Below are positions 53,108 through 64,000 of a stretch of DNA of 64,000 nucleotides, one piece after another; the first letter of the stretch is position 1, and each line of letters starts with the position of its first letter. A program made the position numbers and the translations under genes. The DNA comes from Albula goreensis (taxonomy: Eukaryota > Chordata > Actinopteri > Albuliformes > Albulidae), in the NCBI GenBank assembly GCA_022829145.1, contig CM040744.1, positions 7,041,001-7,105,000 of the forward strand, read 5' to 3'. The notes under the pieces are model-generated. The model saw nothing but the letters and a program-made list of their open reading frames with translations. It was not told the origin of the DNA and ran no database searches.

Positions 53108-53239
53108 TGCTACATTTGAATAGCTTGAGAAACTAGGGAGGAGGGGATAGACCGGGAACCGTGAACAGGAAAAATGACTAACTCTGACTTATTTTGAACC
53201 TTATTAGGGCAGGGGCAAGGTGTAGCAAGCTATTCAAAT
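53108..53239. repeat. Inverted repeat with 14-bp arms
   Basis: ATTTGAATAGCTTG at 53114-53127 is the exact reverse complement of 53226-53239, about 98 bp apart. A TGCTACA/TGTAGCA pair lies next to the arms in permuted order. It may be a small foldback element. Confidence 0.6.
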
Positions 53240-55490
53240 AAATTGGCCACTTATTTAGATAATTGTGTGGGTCTCGTTTTACATCATGTTTCTGTTTTTG
53301 ATCATTTTTGGATTCACAATTTAATTACAAAACACCACTTACATTAAAAAAAGATACATTTAAGTTAATTAAATGTAGGTATTGCTCAGAAGGTAATCCA
53401 CAGCTGGGAGGACTCAACAACAGTGGAACCCCTTATTGCACTCTCCTTCACCTTGCACACTATACATTTTCTACTGATTTATGAATCCTTCCATCTACAC
53501 AGATCACAGGTGACTTCTGTATCATAGGGCACAGTACTGAAGGTGATGAAAATGAGACAGAAATAACATTGTTTTTATTGCCATGTGAGTGTAACTTTCT
53601 GTAAGTAAATACTAACACACATGAATTAGTGGTTCAGCTCTAGTGACTCAGATCTAGTAACTGCAGTCAGTATCCAGGGTGCTGAGAAAGCCAGAGAAAG
53701 CTTAACCTTGCATAGCCACCAAATGATTACGCTGGGAGACACTGCAGGAATGAGCAGCAAATGCTATTCTACCTCAGGAAATTAAGGTCATTCAACATGT
53801 GAGAGAAATTATGGACATGTTCTATCAGAATAGTGGCCAGTGATTGATTTCTGTGCCTTTTTTTTTTTTTTTTTTCAAAAATTTATTATAAAAAAGTGCT
53901 GTACTGAAAGATTAAGCATTAAGAATGAGTGGTCATTTCTTCATGGAGGTCTATTTTTTCTGATTCATGGTAGGGATCATATTCATGTCTTTGACGGTAT
54001 TTCAAGACTGTAAACAGTCAAAACATTATTACTAATAGATATACATATTTACACTAGATATACATACTTTTATTTATTTATTTTTTTATCTGTTATTCTG
54101 GTTATGGTGAAAAACCAGTTCCCTTTGAGGTTTAGAACAAGAATCTATCCATTAATCATCTTTATCATCAATAGTGCTGAGGAAAAAGAAAGGCTTTCTC
54201 TGTAAACAAATGTCTGACCAGGAAATGTCTATTTTATATAGGTTTCCAGGTTACCGTTACCCAAACAAATTGGGGGAAACCAATAAAACCAGTCAGTCGT
54301 GGGAAAATTGTGTGAAGACATAATTAAGATAATGAGCCATGACAAACTATGACTGATCAATCTGACATGTCACAGTGTTAAAACAGTCTGAATCAATCAC
54401 CCATTGTCTGTAGAGAAATCCCACAAACCTCTACCTCAGAATAATAAAGACAGCCACAGGCTAGCTATAGAAATAATGTATATTATAGTTTCCTTTTGTC
54501 CTGCTGCATATACATTGTGAGGTAGAATGAATATATTTCATAGATGCAAAAAGAGAAGTCAGTGGTAACCCAATCTTTATCAGGGCATTTGACTTTTTTC
54601 TTTGTTCATCTTTACATGGATGAACAATAAACTTTCATTTACATTTTTTTAGTTTAAAACCATATGTTTATATTTTAAAAGTCTGAAGTTTTTGCAGTAA
54701 AACTGGTTTGTCCTTTGATCTTCTGAGCTGATCTGCCACTCTAATCAACCTGCAGCTATGTAAAACTATAATGTGGGGAGTTGAACTTGTAAAACTGTTA
54801 ATATGTTGTAAAACTTTATAAAGATATTGTAGGAAACTCTGTCTTTATAGAAAGAGGAACCACTTGGGCTTGCTTGATGTGATTGCTTTTGTCCTGAATG
54901 AAAGTGACAGCTAAAGAGAAGATTCAGGTTCATGAGCTAATCATCGGTGTGGTTGAAAAGATATAGGACATATTTTATACTTAATATATCATGATTAAAT
55001 ATGTCAGATAGTTACAGCCAAACTCAAAAGTTTGGTAGTGACTCCACTTGTTAGCCTTTCCTGTTTGTCATTACCCTCAATGATGTGTCCATAATGTCAT
55101 TGATATGTCCAGATAGATTGGGTTCTGAAGACAATAACTGGACTTCAACAGATAGACAGTAGGGTCCACAGTCTGAGACCACATTTCCATTCACTCTCAA
55201 TAAGTCACATCTTCACATGATCAAACTATACCATTTAAAGAAGGCAGACAGATAGCTCCGCTCCTCACATTGGACTGCAGTCAGTCTTCTTTTTCCCTCC
55301 CTCTGCTGGAGGAGCCAACAGGAATTTGAAAAGCAGTGGCGGTCTCTCAAGCAGGTAGGCTCACCTGTTGAGGATCTGTAATCAGCCCAAGTGTAAGCCA
55401 TTGCTTTCTTTTTGCCCTCAATAAAAGCCTGTTGAGTGTTCACAATGTAGGCAGGTAATGATGTTGTAATGGGTTGGTGTGTGTTTTGTG
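53240..55490. other. AT-rich intergenic DNA
   Basis: A long T run occurs at 53860-53876. No gene or recognised element was found in the rest. Confidence 0.45.
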
Positions 55491-55499
55491 GTTCACACG

Positions 55500-55908
55500 G
55501 GGTGCCTCGATATAAGCATAGCATTGTTTGAGTGCAACAGCATTCCTGAGTATCATTAATGATCAGGCGCATCCCTTCATGGCCGCAGTGTATCCATCTG
55601 TGACAGGCTTTCTTCTGCAAGATAATGCTCCACACCAAAAAATGAGGATAGTCCAGGAATGGTGTCAGGGACAGTGATTAATTAATTAGCTTACTACAGT
55701 GGCCCCTCCAGTCACAGGATCTTAGTCCAATTGAGCATCTGGCCGATCAGATGGAATGAGCTGTTTGGTGTAGGGATCCACCATTACCTAATTTGGAGAA
55801 CTCTGGGAAGCACAAGGGTCAATGTGGGCCAGCATCCCTGTTCTGCACTTCTGACACTGTGCTCTGAAGAATGCAGGCTGTGTCGAGGGCAAATAAAGCT
55901 GCTGTAAG
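55500..55908 (+). mobile_element. Tc1-like transposon, 3' part of transposase
   Basis: Decayed pieces of the DDE transposase C-terminal half can be read on the plus strand: HPFMAAVYPSV (from about 55569), LLQDNAPHQK (from about 55612), then a block corresponding to the WPPQSPDL.PIEHLWD region near 55697-55745, with frameshifts. It belongs to a different Tc1 subfamily from the copy in lmbrd2. No intact ends were identified. Confidence 0.75.
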
Positions 55909-55909
55909 A

Positions 55910-58900
55910 ATCAGCCCGCTACATCATCAGACTTGCTAGTTGATGCTCCCTCTCAAGAGACTTTTAAAAGCTCAGATGCCACCTTTTGCTTTTGAAGGTA
56001 TCTCTATCTCATTCTTAAATGTTAGTGAATTATTGGTATATACTGAGACAAAATGCTTGTGCGATATTGACATAGTGGTCTTTATGTACTCAGGCAAAAC
56101 ATTAGCTACATGATTAAATTAGTGGAAAGTACTGAGCCTCTGAAAAAGCAAAGTAGCCTGTAAGTGTCACCCTATTGCCACTGTACATCATGACAGATCT
56201 GGGGGCACACTGAAGTAAGATTTCTTATGACTACTTCGCTACTCGCTGTAATAAGACTTTAGCAAAGCAGAGTCCCACTCCAAAGTACCCCTACATTTAT
56301 GGTAATGCACAGTGGCAGCAGCAGTGATGGTTTCAGGCTGCTCAGCTGCTTGAGTTCAGCACATTTTTGAAAATACAAATGGTGATTTAGCAAATGTTAG
56401 ACAAATGTTTTCTAAGAAAGATGGTTACCTGCGATATTTGTTATGAAACCCCTTTTAAAATGCATTTTCAAAAGAAGAGAAAATGTTACAGTATAGTTAC
56501 AGTAAAGTATACAGCTCCTTCTACTAACTCAGAGTCAGTGTAACACATTGATACCATTTTCTCTCTCTGTCTACAGATTAATATACAATCCATGAAGCTA
56601 TCAATACTGTTATGATAGCAGTGCTTTTTAGTTGGAGAAATTTTTATTTTGTGGGAAAAAAATGGGATTTAAATTTGGCTGTACTTTCTTCAGTTTTTGA
56701 TGTGACTGGTGTTAATTATCAGCTTATGCCACTTATCACATTCTCACCTACCCCAGTTCATTTATAGACCACCGTAGGGCTGATTTGTGAAGCACTTGTA
56801 AACTAGCAGCTATTTTGGATCAGGGGCTGCCACTAGAGGCACTACATGCTGACAGTATAAGGCTTTATTCATTGATACTTAGTACCTTCATTTACAAGAT
56901 TTTACATAGCCTACTAGTAGAATATCTTCTAGTTTTTGCTTATCTTCATGAAAACTCAGTGGTTGACTTTAAAAAGGCTCAAAACTGACTGATTAAATAG
57001 GCTTGGTAAAAACAATAATTTATTTGAAACCCACACAAGCAGGCATTTGTGACTCACCTTCCCAATCTCTTGCTCAAGTGAAATGTCACTTTTATAAACA
57101 GAGCCACAAACACCAGGTTTAAATTAACAATGACTGCCATGGACCATGGTTAATTGATACCAATTATCACAGTCCCAAGTAATTAACAATGCTTCGACAG
57201 GTTAGGGCCACTCCTTCACATTGACACATAGGTTTTATTTATATAATAAAGTGTTGAATCTTTGCATCAGAGCTATCAGAGCTTTTTCCTTGATCCAAGA
57301 ATATTCAGGAATGAAATTAAGGTAAATAAACTATAAAATTAGGGTTTTGACATTTACTTTATTATAAAGTTGACTTGCAATGTCACAGAACTTAATGAAT
57401 GACCGAACAAATATTTTTTTGTAATTTAAGATGGGATGTATTTCAGCTTAATAAAATTGGCAATATCCGTTTGCACTTGTTGCAGTTGTACCAATGACAA
57501 AACCACAGGTCGTTAAAGAGTTGAAAGTCATTGAAGTAGCACTGTTTTTATCTGGTAATACTTAGCTACATCAATCTGTCCTATAAGTAAACTACATTTT
57601 TAAAACAGAAAAACATCTCTGTATGGCAGGACTATTACACTTACAGCACACATGGTTGGACTTACAGACGCTACATTCAAGCATTCAGGAAGGAATCATT
57701 TCTCAGTCATTAAGCCGAGTTCAGTACATATATCAGATTATAATTTTATTGAATTGGCGGTTGTGATGTGAGTACAGAAAGTGGATCTACCAAAGAAAAA
57801 AAATCTAGAAAAGTATATAAATTTGTATGCTGAAATGATGTAGTGGGTAATGCTATCTTGAGCAGTATCTTAAGGTGGATTTTTAAGAGGTGAATACTGA
57901 TTTATCCCATATGCTTTCTGTGGGAAGATGTCCTCCATAATTACAACAATGAGCTGTTGTCTCTACCAATGTACATTTTTCTGTAACTGTTGTCTGGTTA
58001 TTAGGTTAGATAAAATTAGATAGATTCATTGTGCATTTTGCCACCCACTACTTCATCGAGTGGAACATACAGTGTTTAAGAAAGTGATTTTTCAAAGAGT
58101 ACTTTTACATATTTTTTGCAATTTTACCTTTAGTAAACATCATGTTCCTCAAAGTCTCATTGCATATTTGTCTCATTGCATATTTTCATAGTTTTTCTCC
58201 ACCTTAGATTAGGGGGAAAATTGTTGTCATTTTTATTGATGATGAACTCTCAGTTAAGTTTGGGTTGGGTACCTCTTATGTCAGATGTAGAGTAGGTGTT
58301 TGGCGGGGCGTTAGCCTTAATTGTCCTCTGAGATCTTTGTTTGCATCATGATTCAATTAAATTTCATATCCAGGACAGCACAAAAGGGTGGTTTTGATTG
58401 TTTGGTGACGCTTTGACCTGCTTGCTGCATTGCACACTGCATGACGCTGTGGCGCCCTCTGACCTCGATACTCCCACTACCACAAATTCCCCACAAAACA
58501 GAGGAAACTTGTCATTGACATCTTTTGTCCTGGTAATACAATGGATGAAATATTTCACCCTTTTGTTTCTTCTATTTTTTTTTACCCTACTTGCTTGCAT
58601 AACGTTCAGATCTACTAATTGGAGACTTGTGATGTACCCTGAACAGTTGTATGTTATCTCAGCTTGTTTACTCTCTCTCTCTCTGTTTTACATGGTCTAA
58701 TGTTTTCCCCATACAAAGAATATCAGAGCACAGAACTCAAACGTGTTCTTAAAATCTGGAATATCTCTCTGTCTCACGTCAGCATTATTACTTTCAGAAT
58801 CAGAGTGCTTAAAAACATTTGCTTCTCAAAAACATCTGGCCGCTTAATTATTAAAACCTATTGAACTTCAGAGCTTCGAGGCGCTCAACCAATGAAAACA

Positions 58901-60000
58901 TTTACTGATAAAATGGAACTCACAAGACCTCAGACATGCTCTGCAGGAAGTATTACAGTGTCATGTTTGACCTTAGCGCCAAATATGGTGAGGACTTTTA
59001 TGACCTATATCCAAATAAACAGGCAGCAAACAGGCAGGATATGCCTTAAGAATGCTAGCTTTATGTATCCGAGTGCTCAAAGAAGCATCAGATGAGCAAA
59101 CCCAGCCTCAGTGCAGCTGAGTTATGGTCTCAGCATATATTGCTGCTCCAGGGAGTGCTTGTTCTTATAAGACAGTTGTTATGAAAGGCAAGTCATTGGG
59201 GCAAAGCCCTATTTATTTCCTCTGGGTTTAGACAAAAGCCCTTTCATTACTGTATTTGTTTGTAGGGATATGTACAAGCTTGGGAAGGAATCCACCACCA
59301 GACCAAACACCTCCAGGGCACCTGTAGCCACTTGTTAAACATCACGTAAATCAGAGGTGTCAAATTTGAGCCCTGGATGACCTCTCTGCAGGTTTCTGTG
59401 GCTTCATTCCATGGACAGTTTAGTGCTTGGAAATAAGGTGTATGGACTCTTCAGCCAACTCATGACCTAAATTAATTGCTCAATTACACCAAATACACAT
59501 TCAAAACCAGCAGATACTAGCAGAACACACAGCAGTTCTAAATCTAAAATTATCTGAAATGGAACTCCGACATAATCTCATAGTGAAGGCCATGGATTTC
59601 ATCGTAGGTTTGTTTGGGTACTTGGGGAAATCAAAAATATACAGCATCAGTGACTTGGAGGTTTTAACATTTATTTTGTTATCCTTTTAATTTAATTAGA
59701 AATTTTGATATACATCAGAGGTAGGTACCCTTCTTATACAACACTAGTTCAACATTTGCTTGCTCCCTATTTCTGTTTTTTGAAAATGTACTCACCTGAC
59801 TCAAGCATGAATTATAGGCAGTTGCCATCATCAAGTAAAAGATCCAAGTTACCCCTACCTGCTTAAAATAATACACGTATGTTTCTACACTCTTGAAGCA
59901 CATTTCATCCCTTGTCCTATGCACACTAGGAATCAGTTTTGCATTTCTAATGAGTTCAAACTGTCAAAGCATGAAAGCATTTTGAAAGAAAATGGGAAGA
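55910..60000. other. AT-rich intergenic DNA upstream of slc1a3
   Basis: No coding exon. A 16-bp unit is duplicated in tandem at 58154-58185 (GTCTCATTGCATATTT). A short CT tract is at 58671-58684. Otherwise featureless to the eye. Confidence 0.45.
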
Positions 60001-60402
60001 AAACAGGCTAGCCTTTTTCTCTGCCCTGGAAGCTCATTATTCCTCCAGCCCCTCCATCCGAAAGGGAGGGTTTTTTCACTTCTCTCTCTCTCTCTCTCCC
60101 TCTCCCTCTCCCCAGAGTTGAGTTGGCAATCCCCTCCCTCTTCCGCAAGCCTGGAGTGTGAGAGACTGTCTCTTTCTCTCTCTCTCTCTCAGAGCACACA
60201 CCACCTCCCCTCCTCTCTAAACCGTTCTCTCACTGGCTCTTTCATTCCTCTGCTGCCTTGTTCCCTCCTCTACGCCCCTGGTCTCCCTAGTTCATGCTTC
60301 TGACCGCTGCTCAATCTGAGCTTTCCTCTTGCTGAGAATATTCAAAAAAACTGGTGGAAAAGAACAAAAAGAAGTCAAGGAAACTCACTGGCCGTACTAA
60401 AG
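60001..60402 (+). promoter_or_regulatory. slc1a3: Candidate slc1a3 promoter and noncoding exon 1
   Basis: The slc1a3 gene normally has a noncoding first exon. This pyrimidine-rich, GC-richer block, with CT tracts at 60079-60112 and 60161-60190, is followed by a purine-rich stretch at 60340-60390 and a possible donor (AAAG|gtctgt) at 60402. It is the best promoter candidate before the first coding exon. The donor is weak and the transcription start is unknown. Confidence 0.35.
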
Positions 60403-61869
60403 GTCTGTATGCGACTATCCATTAACCTCCCATGAGTGTTATTCAGCTGGAGTACATGCGTGACCGCTGGCTTTAAACTTCTGTCAGGTCTGTCTGGCTC
60501 TACCATGTGCTTGCGTGGAACAGCATGTGTGGACTGTAGTGCTGCTTTGGTTTTGGCACTCACTTGAGTTGCAATTTGTTGGGTTGTTTGTAGTGGATAG
60601 CAGGATAATTATGCTGTATGCATAAGTGTTACATTTCATTTTGGAGATGTCCTGAAAGCAGCTTTTGAGAAAACAGATTTTGGTTATAGTTAAAAATACA
60701 AAACTCTTGGGAAAGGGGGCGTCCACAAAAAAACATCTGTTATGATATGATGTGTTTTTCTTTTATCCATTACACCTTTTTCATATGCAGACTATATCAT
60801 TTTAACAAGAGTTTATAATATTATTATGACACCAACAAATGTTTGCAGGATATTGTATGTTATAATTATGCCATACCAGTTACTATGAAATTGTAAGGCA
60901 TGGGAAATTATTATGGAAATTGGTAAACAGGATGTATCATGATTGATTATAGGAAGAACGCAAATTATATCAGGATAGTGAAATTAAATGGATACAGTGA
61001 GATACTTTGTACCAAGCAGTGTATAAATGGAGCTGTGTGCTGTTCATTGAGTTTATTATTATTTTTTGTACAAAGATTACATGGCTTTTTGGCCCAAGTA
61101 TTTATATTCATTTTCATGCATAAGCCAACATAGTGAACGACAGCAGTGAGTGAACAAACCTGTTGTTGAAGAGCTGACCTCTAGACTACATATGGACTGT
61201 GACTTGATTAGATGCATTGGGGTTTAAGAAACACTCAGCCTGGGATGATGTCTGCTGCCTGAACTCTGGATTTCCAGTCTACATTGGAAGATGCCACTTC
61301 ATTTATCTAACACTTTATGGAATGTATTAACCAACAGTCGTTCTTTTAGAACATACAAGCAGTTTAATATGAATGTATTATATAAATGTAGCTATATTTG
61401 ATTGGAATTTTAGGTTAATTTGATAAATCTTTGAAAATTTGAAAAGTATCGAAGACAGAGAACCTCAGACAGGGTTTGGATGTGCCCATCATATGCACTC
61501 ATAAATTACATGTGATAGTATCAGGATTTTCTTTTAAGACAATGCAGATATTTTGTTTGTGGAATGTGGAAGTTTTCTTTAACATCTGTTTTGATGTTAC
61601 CCAGCAAGGAGCCATTTGCATTCTCAGAGAGATGATTAAGAATTGTAGTGTTGGACTCCTCCATATGACATCTCCAGTTAGGTCTCTTTTTGTGCTACCA
61701 AATGACTAGTATTGCCTCTTCATCCGACTGGATGGATCCAGTTTAGTAAATCATTCACAGAGATCATCTTGTTGGCCATGCAGTTGATGGTCTCACTGCT
61801 ATTCAGTTCATTATTACTAGATGTGCTACAGAGATAAAATTCACTCAGTGCGTCTTGTTTCTCCCCCAG
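60403..61869 (+). other. slc1a3: Presumed slc1a3 intron 1
   Basis: AT-rich, no coding signal. A pyrimidine tract with the acceptor TTTCTCCCCCAG ends at 61869. Confidence 0.4.
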
Positions 61870-62151
61870 AAACATTGCCCTCTGCAAGGCTGGTATCAGT
61901 CTGGTGGCTGGTATCCGACAGTCGGTTCTGAGCAGTTCAGTGGACTGAGTGGTACCAGCAAGCACAGACCATGACCCAGAGCAACGGGGAAAACCCGAGG
62001 TCTCGGAACCGGGTCCAACTGATCCGGGAGGGTATCCAGCTGCGTACCATGAGGGCCAGGAAGAAGGTGGAGAACATCAGCAAGGATGACGTCAAGAGCT
62101 TCTTGCGGAGGAATGCCTTTGTCATATTCACTGTTGGCGCCGTCGTCGTTG
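61870..62151 (+). CDS. slc1a3: Excitatory amino acid transporter 1 (GLAST), first coding exon only
   Basis: SLC1A3 is the sodium-coupled glutamate/aspartate transporter of glial plasma membranes. Coding starts at 61971 and runs to 62151, giving 60 codons plus one base, then the donor GTAAGC. The first about 100 bp are 5' UTR after the acceptor at 61869. The peptide opens MTQSNGENPRSRNRVQL, continues RARKKVENISKDDVKSFLRR and ends in NAFVIFTVGAVVVG, the start of membrane helix 1. It aligns closely with the remembered human SLC1A3 N-terminus (MTKSNGE, AKKKVQNITKEDVKSYL, RNAFVLLTV) and not with other SLC1A members. The remaining exons, about 480 residues, lie beyond the window. Transcription is away from lmbrd2, as in human. 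Confidence 0.9.
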
Positions 62152-62624
62152 GTAAGCGTTGTTTTATGGGTATCCCCTTGGGTTCCCATGCTATTTATGC
62201 CAGCTCAGTGAGGGTGGTGGTTGGTGATGGTTGAGCTCTTCTTGTAGGTCTTTTTGGAAACCTGTTGAATGAGGGCCATTATCTGCATGGAAGGTTATGT
62301 AATGTTGGAACAACCGCCCCCCACCGCCCCACCCCCTGTTAGCCATGGTGTGTGGTGTGCGCATGCGTGTGCACACAAAACACACACCACACACACCTCC
62401 TCTAAGACCCATCCCCTCAGAGGCACTGGAAAGCAGTGTAATTCATAAGGAGCAGTCTGTTGAGTCCATTGAGCCAGCATTTGATTTAAGATTTGGCATT
62501 GCCTACAGCTACTTGAATGGGATTCTTTAGGGTTCCTAGCACCTTTGAAATAGGAAGCAATCACAGTGCTATGGCAGCAATGTGAGCACTCCTGGCAATG
62601 CCTAATTGGATATACAATATACAA

Positions 62625-62658
<34 letters not shown>

Positions 62659-64000
62659 GTAATGAAATCTTTATTTACTGGGTTCATCTCAGGATACAAC
62701 AGTGAACAAGTATAAAAGGTCAAAAATAACCTCAGAGATTACAAATATTTGCACACTAACACTCTTTGTTTATTAGGGCATAGGTTTCACTTTGGTGTAC
62801 TCCAGTAATTTTCCCTAAACCTCAAATTAAAATGGAGGCGAGTTAAATGTGTTAATTACTTTATTAAGCTTAGTTTCTGCCAGTGAACTACAAAAGAAAA
62901 AAAACCTTATACTAATTGTGCAATAACTAAAAGTGCAATGTTGAACCTTTAACCTTAAATACACTACCTGAGTTGAAAGACAGTGTCTGCATGAAGGAAG
63001 CACAGGCCACAGGTTGACAGAGACAAAAATTCTACAATGGCTTGGTTGTGTTGAGTCTCTGAAATCAGGTTTATCATTGCATGGCATTGACAGAATCAGG
63101 TCTCTGTTTGTACTCCATATGAAATGTCCAGGTAGGATGTGAAAGATCACTGCAGGTCACTGGGTGAATGAACGATTCAGCGATTGCGGGCTTACATCAC
63201 GAGACCCTCCAAATTCCTCTGCCTCACCCCAGGAGCTCAGGCATGTCCTCTCTTCCCTCAGGGAAGAAGTGTTCAAACGCTCTGCCAGCTGTGCCTGTTT
63301 CGACCCCAATTCCTGACCACTTACCCCTGCCTGTCACCCTGTAGGTCATTACACTCAGTTCTGGAGTTCAGAGGGTTTCATTCAGAAAATGAGACTAGGT
63401 TTTCTAGTGTTTAATCATTGCCGTTCCTTTAAAAATTGATGATCATGTGGGTCACTGCCACACAGATGCTTTATGGTTCACCAGTGAAACAGAAGAACCA
63501 GGATCAGTTTAGCCACTACTAATCCAGCTGTGCTCACTTTCAGCAAAATTGGAATACTGATCTAGAATCAGCACAAAGGCTCTTCCTCTCCATTTCCTTT
63601 ACTCTGCCTATCTTGATGTGGTCAGAGAAAAATTTGATAATTGCTGCATATGTCGAGGATGGAAACCGACAATTCTCATAGCTGTAAATGGGAAAACTGT
63701 AAAATTGTCTCATGTGGTAAAAAATGTCTCATGTGGTCTCCAAAAAGTTCCAGTGTTTTATAGGAACTTGAAAGCAAAAGCTTTGGACAACCTCACTGAA
63801 ATTTCCTGTCCTGTGGCTTCATGGTCACATTGCCTTTAAATTAATTGCAGGCTTTAAATTTTCAGATCTGAACTACGTACTTAAATGAGTACAACATCTA
63901 TTCCAAACAACACACTGGGTTACGCACTTATGTAAACTCTCATATATACAGTACAATACAGTTCTCCCTTTACAATTGAGTTGGTCTGCACTAAACTTGG
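62152..64000 (+). other. slc1a3: slc1a3 intron (continues past the window)
   Basis: The next expected coding exon (TILGF...FPGELLMRML) cannot be found, so this intron exceeds 1.8 kb. It holds a GT/AC-rich hairpin at 62347-62397, an AC microsatellite, and a shared repeat at 63494-63525. No other gene is seen. Confidence 0.75.
62627..62655. repeat. AC microsatellite
   Basis: About fourteen uninterrupted AC units in the slc1a3 intron. Confidence 0.95.

Noticed and set aside
60375..60726. Minus-strand frames near the slc1a3 promoter
   Set aside because: They are short chance frames lying in the presumed intron and promoter of a plus-strand gene.

Overview
This is vertebrate nuclear DNA, almost certainly from a ray-finned (teleost) fish. 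It carries large split genes with GT-AG introns, AATAAA signals, CA and CT microsatellites, and fossils of fish-type transposons (Tc1-like, LINE, tRNA-derived SINE, probable gypsy LTR). Three genes can be read by splicing exons by eye: a UDP-glycosyltransferase of the UGT3A family (+ strand, complete, 7 coding exons, 518 aa), lmbrd2 (- strand, complete, 17 coding exons plus a probable noncoding first exon, 696 aa) and the 5' end of slc1a3 (EAAT1/GLAST, + strand, first coding exon only). All three families also lie together on human 5p13, so this is an old conserved neighbourhood. Gene duplicates are common in teleosts, so I do not assign an a or b paralogue.

Layout: 1-2.6 kb is upstream DNA with degenerate repeats. 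2.9-7.8 kb is ugt3a-like. 7.8-9.1 kb is a convergent intergenic spacer with a GC-rich block. 9.1-12.4 kb is probably lmbrd2 3' UTR plus downstream DNA. 12.4-26.6 kb holds the lmbrd2 coding exons; its introns hold a SINE, a half Tc1 element and a striking double palindrome. 27.85-28.2 kb is the lmbrd2 noncoding exon and promoter, with a full CRE palindrome, a YY1-type site and ETS sites. 28.3-60 kb is about 32 kb with no recognisable coding exon. It holds a 75-bp three-copy repeat, a LINE reverse-transcriptase fossil, a CpG-rich probable solo LTR, a Tc1 3' fossil and several GC-richer unique blocks that could be regulatory. 60-62.15 kb is the slc1a3 promoter region and first coding exon, and 62.15-64 kb is slc1a3 intron.

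The genes do not form an operon or pathway. UGT3A proteins are ER-membrane sugar-conjugating enzymes, LMBRD2 is a multi-pass membrane protein linked to receptor signalling, and SLC1A3 is the glial glutamate transporter. The long gap in front of slc1a3 is the natural place for its distal enhancers. I saw no sign of a new multi-gene system. The most notable points are the lost neighbours (no skp2, nadk2 or ranbp3l seen), the donor-site residue of the UGT, the intronic double palindrome, the CpG-rich LTR-like insertion and the 75-bp repeat that is open on both strands.
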